Shown here one piece after another: positions 6,187-12,626 of a stretch of DNA of 23,041 bases (within the stretch, counting starts at the first letter, position 1; every line of letters begins with the position of its first letter). The notes below the pieces were generated by a model. It did no database searches. It saw only the letters and a program-made list of their open reading frames with translations, and was not told the origin of the DNA. The DNA is taken from assembly GCA_945872875.1 (NCBI GenBank), contig CAMCBB010000015.1:1-23041 (forward strand), given 5' to 3'. The stretch is from Flavobacterium psychrophilum. GTDB taxonomy: Bacteria; Bacteroidota; Bacteroidia; Flavobacteriales; Flavobacteriaceae. Position numbers and translations under genes: made by a program.

Positions 6187-6948
6187 TTATCGAGTAAAAA
6201 CTAAAGTGTTTCCTTTACTCAAATTAGCATCGAAAGCGTAACCTTCGTAATTAAATCCTTTCAAGTCTTCTATAGTTTGTGCATTGGTATCTACAATATA
6301 TCGAACCATCATTCCCCTAGCCTTTTTAGCAAAGAAACTTATCATTTTTAGTTTGCCGTCTTTGTAATCTTTAAATTCTGGAGTGATTACTGGAACTTTC
6401 AGTTTCTTTACATCCACAGCATCAAAATATTCGGCACTAGCTAGATTAATAAAAAGTTCGTCTTTCACTAATTGGGCATTCATTTCTTTGGTTAAAGTTG
6501 CTTTCCAAAATTCATACAAATTCTTTTTAGCACCAATAGCAAGCTTGGCTCCCATTTCCAATCGATAGGGCTGCATTAAATCCAATGGCTTTAACAAGCC
6601 GTATAATCCTGATAAAATTCGCAATCGGTCTTGTAATAGTTTTATTTTGTCTTCTGATAACGAATAAGCATCCAAGCCCACATATACTTCCCCACTGAAA
6701 GCAAAAATAGCAGGACGCGCGTTTTGGGAAGTAATTTCTGCTACATTTCGCTCCTGATTTCGCTGCCAATTTAAATCGGCCAACTTTTCAGAAATATCCA
6801 TTAATAGAGCTAGCTGTTTGGGTTTTTTCTTTTTTAAGACTTTATCAATTGCAAGTGATTGCTTTTGAAATCCATATTCCGAATACGCCTTTGTAGGCAA
6901 AGGTGTTTCAAAATCTAAAGTTTTGGCAGGAGAGATTACAATTTTCAT
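6187..6948 (-). CDS. yaaA: YaaA family peroxide-stress protein (DUF328)
   Basis: This 253-residue cytosolic protein begins MKIVISPAKTLDFETPLPT, the YaaA signature, and contains YVGLDAYSL, RILSGLYGLLKPLDLMQPYRLEMG, INLASAEYFDAV and KKARGMMVRYIV, all diagnostic blocks of the DUF328/YaaA family. In E. coli YaaA is induced by peroxide and limits iron-driven DNA damage; DNA-binding activity has been reported. Length matches the family (about 250 aa). A longer reading frame with 14 extra residues starts at 6990, but the ATG at 6948 matches the family N-terminus and lies about 20 bases after a TATTTTTG promoter element (6975-6968), which the longer form would cover. It is divergent from the pRiA4b ORF-3-like gene. 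Confidence 0.92.
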   Translation of the reverse strand: MKIVISPAKTLDFETPLPTKAYSEYGFQKQSLAIDKVLKKKKPKQLALLMDISEKLADLNWQRNQERNVAEITSQNARPAIFAFSGEVYVGLDAYSLSEDKIKLLQDRLRILSGLYGLLKPLDLMQPYRLEMGAKLAIGAKKNLYEFWKATLTKEMNAQLVKDELFINLASAEYFDAVDVKKLKVPVITPEFKDYKDGKLKMISFFAKKARGMMVRYIVDTNAQTIEDLKGFNYEGYAFDANLSKGNTLVFTR

Positions 6949-6967
6949 AAGAATACAGTTGAAAATC

Positions 6968-6975
6968 CAAAAATA
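6968..6975 (-). promoter_or_regulatory. -7 promoter element of yaaA
   Basis: The minus strand reads TATTTTTG, matching TAnnTTTG, 19 bases before the ATG at 6948. No well-spaced TTTG at -33 is visible. Confidence 0.45.
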
Positions 6976-7046
6976 CAAATTCCTTTTCAATAAAAAATAT
7001 TATCAACAAATCGTATTTCTTAATTCGATATTCTTAATTAATATTT

Positions 7047-7054
7047 TACATTTG
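7047..7054 (+). promoter_or_regulatory. -7 promoter element of the pRiA4b ORF-3-like gene
   Basis: TACATTTG matches TAnnTTTG and ends 24 bases before the ATG at 7079. It supports starting the gene at 7079 and not at the upstream in-frame ATG at 6923, which lies inside yaaA. Confidence 0.5.
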
Positions 7055-7078
7055 AGCTCTCAAATAAAATTACAACCT

Positions 7079-7624
7079 ATGGTCTATAAATTTAGAGTAA
7101 TTCTAGATGCAGAAGAAGATGTATTTAGAGATATCGCCATCTTAGAAAATGATACTTTAGAAGATTTGCACAATGCAATTGTTAACGCTTTTGGCTTTGA
7201 CGGATTGGAAGTAGCTTCTTTTTATACTTGTGATGACACATGGAATCAAGAAGACGAAATTCCGATGTTTGATTCAGGTGATGTTCCTGGAGAAACCAAA
7301 ATAATGAGCGATTATACTCTAAATTCTATTTTAGATAATGAAAATACTAAGATCATTTATGTTTATGATTTTATCAATATGTGGACTTTCTTAGTGGAGC
7401 TTGCAGCAATTGAAGATTCAATAGAGCCCGGAGTGATCTACCCTAACTTGTTGTTTACTCATGGAGAAATGCCTGCAGAAGCAATGGAAAAACATTTTGT
7501 TTCCGACTTTGATGAAGAAGAAAGCTACAATGAATTTGAAGACGATTTAGACGAAGACGATTTAGATATGTTTAGTGGAGACGACAGCTTTGAAGATTAT
7601 GGATTCGAAGAGAATTGGAATTAA
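7079..7624 (+). CDS. Plasmid pRiA4b ORF-3-like family protein
   Basis: This 181-residue protein begins MVYKFRVILDAEEDVFRDIAI and continues with TLEDLHNAIVNAFGFDGLEVASFY, the arrangement of the pRiA4b ORF-3 domain (IS1096 TnpR-like family). YDFINMWTFLVELAAIED is the second conserved block. The last 40 residues are extremely acidic (repeats of DEDD, EDD and FED) and probably disordered. The family is sometimes called an IS passenger, but in Bacteroidota it is a common stand-alone chromosomal gene and no transposon is visible here. Function is unknown. An open frame extends upstream to 6923 but runs antisense into yaaA and past the promoter element, so the ATG at 7079 is preferred. Confidence 0.85.
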   Translation: MVYKFRVILDAEEDVFRDIAILENDTLEDLHNAIVNAFGFDGLEVASFYTCDDTWNQEDEIPMFDSGDVPGETKIMSDYTLNSILDNENTKIIYVYDFINMWTFLVELAAIEDSIEPGVIYPNLLFTHGEMPAEAMEKHFVSDFDEEESYNEFEDDLDEDDLDMFSGDDSFEDYGFEENWN

Positions 7625-7633
7625 ATTCTTTTA

Positions 7634-7674
7634 GGCTCTGAGACACTAAGAAAAAAAAGGTTCTGAGATTTTTA
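7634..7674 (+). repeat. Two short direct repeats upstream of the S23-family gene
   Basis: GGCTCTGAGACACTAAG (7634-7650) and GGTTCTGAGATTTTTA (7659-7674) share GG(C/T)TCTGAGA with a 25-base period. Their CTGAG core is complementary in orientation to the CTCAG repeats downstream of the same gene (8071-8108), giving imperfect inverted flanks. Confidence 0.5.
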
Positions 7675-7708
7675 TTGTATATTTAATTGAACTTAAATAT
7701 TAAAAATC

Positions 7709-8068
7709 ATGAGTAATTTTAGAAACCTTCTCATTTGGCAAAAAGCCATGAACTTAGTGACAAATACTTACAGTAGCACTATACAATTTCCAAAAGAAGA
7801 AATTTTCGGATTGACTTCACAAATTAGAAGATGCATAATTTCAGTACCGAGTAATATTGCAGAAGGCTGCGGAAGAGAAAGCAACAAAGAATACTTAAGA
7901 TTTTTAAATGTGTCAATTAGTTCCTTATTTGAATTTCAGACACAATTGGAAATTGCAAAAAATATAAATTACATAAACGAAATAGAATTTAATAACCTTT
8001 ATGAGGACAGCCGTGAGTTAGAGAGAATGCTTGTTTCCTTCATTAACAAAATAAAAGAACGAAACTAA
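7709..8068 (+). CDS. Four-helix bundle protein, 23S rRNA intervening-sequence (S23) family
   Basis: This 119-residue protein matches the S23/IVP four-helix family throughout: NLLIWQKAMNLVTNTYSSTIQFPKEEIFGL, then SQIRRCIISVPSNIAEGCGRES (typical SIPANIAEG-like block), NKEYLRFLNVSISSLFEFQTQLEIA and a final helix with ELERMLVSFI. Homologues were first found inside intervening sequences of 23S rRNA genes, but here no rRNA is near. The gene is free-standing between two unrelated genes and is flanked by related short repeats in opposite orientation, as if it were a small mobile unit. The biochemical function is unknown; nucleic-acid binding through the basic surface has been suggested for the family. 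Confidence 0.9.
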   Translation: MSNFRNLLIWQKAMNLVTNTYSSTIQFPKEEIFGLTSQIRRCIISVPSNIAEGCGRESNKEYLRFLNVSISSLFEFQTQLEIAKNINYINEIEFNNLYEDSRELERMLVSFINKIKERN

Positions 8069-8070
8069 AA

Positions 8071-8108
8071 CCTCAGCAACTTAGGACCTAAACACCTTAG
8101 CAACTTAA
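8071..8108 (+). repeat. Two short direct repeats downstream of the S23-family gene
   Basis: CCTCAGCAACTTAG (8071-8084) and CCTTAGCAACTTAA (8095-8108) match at 12 of 14 positions with a 24-base period. They occupy the whole gap before the next start codon at 8113 and mirror the CTGAG repeats at 7634-7674. Confidence 0.6.
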
Positions 8109-8112
8109 AAAA

Positions 8113-9171
8113 ATGATTAACCTATTTAATACGCACATCGAAACTTTATCTATCCATAAAGTTGGAAATAAAAGCCGCAATGAAGCAATTTTCTTATCTG
8201 ATAACCAATATGGGTTAAATGACGAAATAGTTCCAATATTAAAGGAATACTTTTTCAAATCTTTCCGTGAAAAAGAAGAAAATTATTATCAATTTGCTCA
8301 TGAAGTAGATTTAGAATACAATGAAATGTTCAAGTTGGCAGATGAGATTTTTACCAACCCAAGTGCTGTTCATGAAGTTTCTAAAAAAATCACCCAGCAT
8401 TTATTTGAGCAATCCAACCATCCACACATTAAAAATGGAGAGGTTTATGTGACTTATTTAACTAATGTATCGATTGATAATAATATAGTTGATGCAATAG
8501 GCGTTTTCAAAAGTGAATTGCGTACCGATTTCTTACAATTTGAAGAAAAAGAAAGCAACCTTGAAATGATTCTTCAAGAAGGTATTAACTTAAATAAATT
8601 AGACAAAGGCTGCCTGATTTTCAATCACAAAAAAGAGGAAGGTTACAAAATCTTAACTGTTGATAGCAACCGCTATGATGCGCGCTATTGGCTGGAGCAT
8701 TTCTTATCTGTAGATGCGTTTCAGGATGAAAATTTCATGACCAAAAAATACTTGAAATTCTGTCAAGAATTTGCAAAAGAAATTGTTTTTCCTGCCGAAG
8801 ACAAAAAACAAGAAGTAATGTTTATGAATCGTGCGGTGAATCATTTTGCCAAAAACGATAACTTTGAAGAAACAGCGTTCTTAAATGATGTAATGGAAAA
8901 CCCCGATTTGATTCCGGAGTTTAAAAGCTATAAAGCAGATCGTGGAGAAAAATACAGCATTGAGGATGTAACAACTTTCCCAATTGCTAATGCGGCTGTT
9001 ACCGACGCTAGAAAATCAATGAGAAATGTTATTAATTTAGATACAAATATTCAAATTAAATTAGATTTCATTAATGCTGAAAGCGTTGAAAAATTTGTAG
9101 AAAAAGGATGGGACGAAGAAAAACAAATGTATTATTACTTAGTATATTTTAATAAAGAACAAAAATCATAA
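8113..9171 (+). CDS. 37-kDa nucleoid-associated protein (NdpA/YejK family)
   Basis: This 352-residue protein matches the bacterial nucleoid-associated protein family that includes E. coli YejK. It starts with MINLFNTHIETLSIHKVGNKSRNE, and the middle carries YVTYLTNVSIDNNIVDAIGVFKSE followed by LDKGCLIFNHKKEEGYKILTVDS and ARYWLEHFLSV (about residues 190-200), the most conserved part of the family. It is cytosolic with no membrane segment. Length is typical. The whole intergenic space before it is occupied by the repeats downstream of the S23 gene, so its promoter is unclear and it may depend on transcription through that gene. A good hairpin terminator follows at 9191. Confidence 0.88.
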   Translation: MINLFNTHIETLSIHKVGNKSRNEAIFLSDNQYGLNDEIVPILKEYFFKSFREKEENYYQFAHEVDLEYNEMFKLADEIFTNPSAVHEVSKKITQHLFEQSNHPHIKNGEVYVTYLTNVSIDNNIVDAIGVFKSELRTDFLQFEEKESNLEMILQEGINLNKLDKGCLIFNHKKEEGYKILTVDSNRYDARYWLEHFLSVDAFQDENFMTKKYLKFCQEFAKEIVFPAEDKKQEVMFMNRAVNHFAKNDNFEETAFLNDVMENPDLIPEFKSYKADRGEKYSIEDVTTFPIANAAVTDARKSMRNVINLDTNIQIKLDFINAESVEKFVEKGWDEEKQMYYYLVYFNKEQKS

Positions 9172-9190
9172 CCCTTTATATTAAATCTAA

Positions 9191-9215
9191 AATCCCTATT
9201 TATTAGGGATTTTTT
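9191..9215 (+). terminator. Rho-independent terminator
   Basis: AATCCCTA (9191-9198), a 5-base loop, and TAGGGATT (9204-9211) form an 8-bp stem running into six T. It closes the nucleoid-associated gene. Confidence 0.85.
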
Positions 9216-9284
9216 GCTTTGTTAAAGGCTTAGTTTTTCAAATATATTAATGATATCTTTATAAACTAAATAAACACTCAATCA

Positions 9285-11126
9285 TTGCGCTTCTATTTAT
9301 TCATATTGGTCTTTTTCTTTGGCTGTTTCAATATGATGGCTCAAATAAGCGTTCCTACAAAGTCTGATAGTGTGTATGCCAAAATTTATAATAAATCGCA
9401 AGAAAAGAAATTTTATAAATTCCTACACAAGGTCCTATTTCGCAGTGTTGATGCTTCTGAAATAAGCAATAAAAAAAGACAAAATTCTGCTTCAATTTCT
9501 CCAGTTGACTATTCAAATTACAATTGCAAAATAATTAGAAACATCACAATTGAAACGCTTGATCCATTTGGGTTTTCAGCAGAAAACAAAAATAGTATTC
9601 CCACAAATAAATTAGAGAAAATTGGAAACTCCTTACACATAAAAACAAAAAATTGGACAATCCGAAATTTACTATTATTCAATAAAAACGAAGAACTAGA
9701 TTCCTTATTACTAAAAGAATCAGAGCGTTTAATTCGTGGGCAACGGTATGTTCGAAGTGTGAAAATTTTACCAGTAGCTATACCAAATTGTAAGGATTCA
9801 ATTGATGTTTCTATTCGGGTTTTAGATACATGGAGTGCTGCTATAACGGGTGCCTATGCTAACAACGTGTCAAATTTTGACATCAATGAAAGAAATTTTA
9901 TAGGATTAGGACACGAATTTGACATTAATTATTTAAAAAGTTTAGACAACAGCACTGCAAATAATTATGGATATGATTCCAAATATACTATTCCTAACGT
10001 ATTAAATACTTTCATAAATACTTCGGTTGCTTCTAAAAAAGATCTAAACAACAACACCTACAAATCAATAAAAGTTGATCGCCCCTTTTACTCTACTTTC
10101 ACCCATTGGGCGGGAGGAATGTATTTTGACTACAAGTCTTTCAATCAAACTTTTTTTGATCAAAATTTGATTGCAGTTACTCAAAACTTCAATACCAATT
10201 CGTATTCCTTTTGGGGAGGTCATTCATTTAATGTTTTTGGAAGGAATGCAGAAATTTCTAAAACCTCTCACCTAGTTGTTACAGCTGGATTTACTAATTC
10301 AAATTATCAAACAAAGCCCGACATAACACTTGATCCACTTCAATATTTTAGTTCTTCTAAATTAGCATTATCAACCATTGGAATTTCTACTCAAAAATTT
10401 TATCAAGACAAATATTTATTTCGTTTTGGAAATGTAGAAGACATCCCTTATGGAAAAGTCATATCGTTTACAGGAGGTTTTGAAAATAAAAACACAATAA
10501 ACAGAGCCTACTTTGGAGGCCGAATTGCTTATGGAAACTATTTCAATTTTGGTTACTTACAAGGTAATTTTGAAGCTGGGAGCTTCTTTAATAATGGAAA
10601 ATCAGAACAAAGTCTTTTTAAATTTGAATTGAATTATTTTACCAATTTATTCCCAATTGGTTCCTGGAAATTTAGACAATTCTTCAAACCCGTTTTAGTT
10701 CTTGGTACCAATAGAATAAACACGACACAAGACCGATTAAACCTAATTGATGTAAATGGAATTCCTGGATTTAATAGTGCTCCGCTTACAGGTACAAAAA
10801 AATTCTTAGCCACATTTCAAACGCAATCCTACAATCAAAAAGAGTGGTTTGGATTTAATTTTAGCCCGTACATTAATTTCACCTTAGGCTTTTTAGACCA
10901 AGGCGATCACATCTTTTTTAGCAACAAAATGTATTCTCAAATTGGAATTGGAGTATTAGTAAACAACAACTATTTGGTATTTAATAGCTTTCAATTGTCC
11001 TTCTCCTACTTCCCTTCTTTACCTATTGAAGGAAGTAATATTATAAAAACCAATGCATTTCAAAACAATAACATTGAGTTTCGTGATTTTCAAATTGGGC
11101 AGCCTGCGCTTATTCCTTATCAGTAA
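9285..11126 (+). CDS. Omp85/BamA-like outer-membrane protein
   Basis: The 613-residue protein has a signal peptide (MRFYLFILVFFFGCFNMMAQ) and then a periplasmic segment. YNCKIIRNITIETLDPFGF through RSVKILPVAIPNCKDSIDVSIRVLDTW (about residues 79-181) has the beta-alpha-alpha-beta-beta character of a POTRA domain. The rest (about 185-613) is rich in alternating aromatic strands such as GGMYFDYKSFNQTFF and NYFNFGYLQGNFEAGSFF, consistent with a 16-strand beta-barrel. It therefore resembles a one-POTRA Omp85 member, not full BamA with five POTRA domains. The start codon is TTG, chosen because it gives a complete signal peptide; the later in-frame ATG codons would lose it. Role in protein or lipid export is inference. 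Confidence 0.7.
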   Translation: MRFYLFILVFFFGCFNMMAQISVPTKSDSVYAKIYNKSQEKKFYKFLHKVLFRSVDASEISNKKRQNSASISPVDYSNYNCKIIRNITIETLDPFGFSAENKNSIPTNKLEKIGNSLHIKTKNWTIRNLLLFNKNEELDSLLLKESERLIRGQRYVRSVKILPVAIPNCKDSIDVSIRVLDTWSAAITGAYANNVSNFDINERNFIGLGHEFDINYLKSLDNSTANNYGYDSKYTIPNVLNTFINTSVASKKDLNNNTYKSIKVDRPFYSTFTHWAGGMYFDYKSFNQTFFDQNLIAVTQNFNTNSYSFWGGHSFNVFGRNAEISKTSHLVVTAGFTNSNYQTKPDITLDPLQYFSSSKLALSTIGISTQKFYQDKYLFRFGNVEDIPYGKVISFTGGFENKNTINRAYFGGRIAYGNYFNFGYLQGNFEAGSFFNNGKSEQSLFKFELNYFTNLFPIGSWKFRQFFKPVLVLGTNRINTTQDRLNLIDVNGIPGFNSAPLTGTKKFLATFQTQSYNQKEWFGFNFSPYINFTLGFLDQGDHIFFSNKMYSQIGIGVLVNNNYLVFNSFQLSFSYFPSLPIEGSNIIKTNAFQNNNIEFRDFQIGQPALIPYQ

Positions 11127-11158
11127 TTACTTGCAAGACTAAACCCAAAAGAATTCCT

Positions 11159-11166
11159 TACCTTTG
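11159..11166 (+). promoter_or_regulatory. -7 promoter element of the DEAD-box helicase gene
   Basis: TACCTTTG matches TAnnTTTG, 16 bases before the ATG at 11183. A partial -33-like TTGC lies further upstream (11131) at an over-long distance. Confidence 0.45.
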
Positions 11167-11182
11167 CCGAAAATAATACCTA

Positions 11183-12529
11183 ATGAGTACTTTTGAGCAA
11201 TTCAATCTTCCTAAATCTTTACAAAAAGCAGTAGATGATTTAGGTCTAACTACCCCAACTCCTATTCAGGAAAAATCTTTTTCTTCTATCATGTCGGGAA
11301 GGGATGTTATGGGAATTGCACAAACCGGTACCGGAAAAACATTAGCCTACTTATTACCCCTTTTAAAACAATGGAAATTTGTTCCAACCGATTCTGCTCG
11401 AGTGGTAATTATTGTCCCTACAAGAGAATTGGTGGTTCAAATAGTAGAAGTAATTGAAAGTTTAACCCAATACATGTCGGTTAGAACTTTAGGTATTTAT
11501 GGAGGGGTAAACATCAATACGCAAAAGAAAGCGGTATATGAAGGCATTGACATCTTAGTTGGAACTCCTGGAAGAACTATGGATTTAGCTTTGGACAATG
11601 TCGTTCGATTTGATTCGCTTCAAAAATTGGTAATTGATGAATTTGACGAAATATTAAACTTAGGATTCCGTTTTCAAGTGACTTCCTTATTATCAATGAT
11701 GAAAAACAAGCGTCAAAATATCTTATTCTCGGCAACCATGACCGATGAAGTAGATGAAATGCTTGAAGAATATTTTGAACTTCCCGAAGAAATTACTTTA
11801 GCTCCATCAGGAACACCTTTAGAAAAAATTGAACAATTAGCGTATTCAACTCCAAATTTTCTAACCAAACTAAATTTGCTGAATCATATTCTTGCAACAG
11901 ATGAAAATACGAGTAGGGTTTTGATATTTGCAAATAATAAAAAATCAGTTGATTTAATTGCCAACAGTATTGAAGAAAATTACCCAGAGCAATTTGGTGT
12001 AATCCACTCAAATAAATCACAAAACTACCGATTAAATACCATGGCTTCATTTCAAGCAGGTGAGTTACGAGGAATTGTAACCACTGATGTAATGGCGCGT
12101 GGATTGGATATTTCGAATGTTACGCATGTAATCAATTTTGAATTTACTGAAATTCCAGAGCAATACATCCATCGTATTGGTAGAACAGGTCGTGCAGATA
12201 AATCGGGTATTGCCATAAGCTTCATTAGCCCAAAGGAAGAAGAAATTCAAATTGAGGCAGAAATGTTAATGGAAAAAGAAATTCAGTTTTTAGATTTTCC
12301 AGAAGAAGTAGAAGTAGCCGAGCGCTTATTAGAATTTGAAAAAGATAAAAAGAAAGTAAAACAACTTTTAAAACGAGTAAAACAAGAAGGTGGCGCTGCT
12401 TTTCACGAAAAATCTAAGAAAAATCAGAAAGTTAATCTTGGTGGTCCTGCTAAAACTAAGCCTCGAAAAACCGAATCGAGAAACCGAGGCGTGGAACGAA
12501 AAAGAGATGCTAAAAAGAAGAAAAAGTAG
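11183..12529 (+). CDS. DEAD-box-family RNA helicase with DEFD motif II
   Basis: This 448-residue protein has both RecA-like helicase domains in order: Q-motif region FEQFNLPKSLQKAV..TPTPIQEKS (4-32), Walker A AQTGTGKT (46-53), PTREL (79-83), GG, TPGR (128-131), motif II DEFD (152-155), SAT (183-185), ARGLDI (305-310) and HRIGRTGR (330-337). The C-terminal tail (about 385-448) is very basic and ends in a run of lysines, consistent with non-specific RNA binding. The third position of motif II is Phe where the family has Ala; the catalytic Asp-Glu pair and final Asp remain, so ATPase activity is plausible. Likely roles are ribosome assembly or mRNA turnover. It has its own promoter element and no co-directional partner at close range. 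Confidence 0.9.
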   Translation: MSTFEQFNLPKSLQKAVDDLGLTTPTPIQEKSFSSIMSGRDVMGIAQTGTGKTLAYLLPLLKQWKFVPTDSARVVIIVPTRELVVQIVEVIESLTQYMSVRTLGIYGGVNINTQKKAVYEGIDILVGTPGRTMDLALDNVVRFDSLQKLVIDEFDEILNLGFRFQVTSLLSMMKNKRQNILFSATMTDEVDEMLEEYFELPEEITLAPSGTPLEKIEQLAYSTPNFLTKLNLLNHILATDENTSRVLIFANNKKSVDLIANSIEENYPEQFGVIHSNKSQNYRLNTMASFQAGELRGIVTTDVMARGLDISNVTHVINFEFTEIPEQYIHRIGRTGRADKSGIAISFISPKEEEIQIEAEMLMEKEIQFLDFPEEVEVAERLLEFEKDKKKVKQLLKRVKQEGGAAFHEKSKKNQKVNLGGPAKTKPRKTESRNRGVERKRDAKKKKK

Positions 12530-12560
12530 CAATCAAAAACCAAGAATACTGCGTTGAATA

Positions 12561-12600
12561 AAACTTTTAAACCTTTAAACTTTTAAACCTTTAAACTTTT
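12561..12600 (+). repeat. 16-bp tandem repeat, 2.5 copies
   Basis: AAACTTTTAAACCTTT occurs at 12561-12576 and 12577-12592 without change, followed by a half copy AAACTTTT (12593-12600). The array ends 3 bases before the -7 element TACTTTTG (12604-12611) of the BatA-domain gene, so it covers the place where a -33 box would be. Confidence 0.85.
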
Positions 12601-12603
12601 TAT

Positions 12604-12611
12604 TACTTTTG
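12604..12611 (+). promoter_or_regulatory. -7 promoter element of the BatA-domain operon
   Basis: TACTTTTG matches TAnnTTTG and lies 15 bases before the ATG at 12627. The upstream promoter region is made of the 16-bp tandem repeat. Confidence 0.45.
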
Positions 12612-12626
12612 ACAAATTAATTTAAA

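Noticed and set aside
6383..6769. Open frames antisense to or out of frame with yaaA (6383-6568 plus; 6527-6769 minus).
   Set aside because: They lie fully inside the well-supported yaaA gene and show no recognisable protein features.
6923..7078. Extended start of the pRiA4b ORF-3-like protein at 6923.
   Set aside because: The extension runs antisense through the yaaA start and over a promoter element, and it does not resemble the family.
7079..7624. Transposon passenger gene implied by the pRiA4b/IS1096 family name.
   Set aside because: No transposase, terminal repeats or target duplication is visible around it.
11793..12250. Minus-strand frames inside the helicase gene.
   Set aside because: They are antisense to helicase domain 2, with low-quality composition and no start context.
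12561..12600. CRISPR-like array.
   Set aside because: The repeats are directly adjacent with no spacers.
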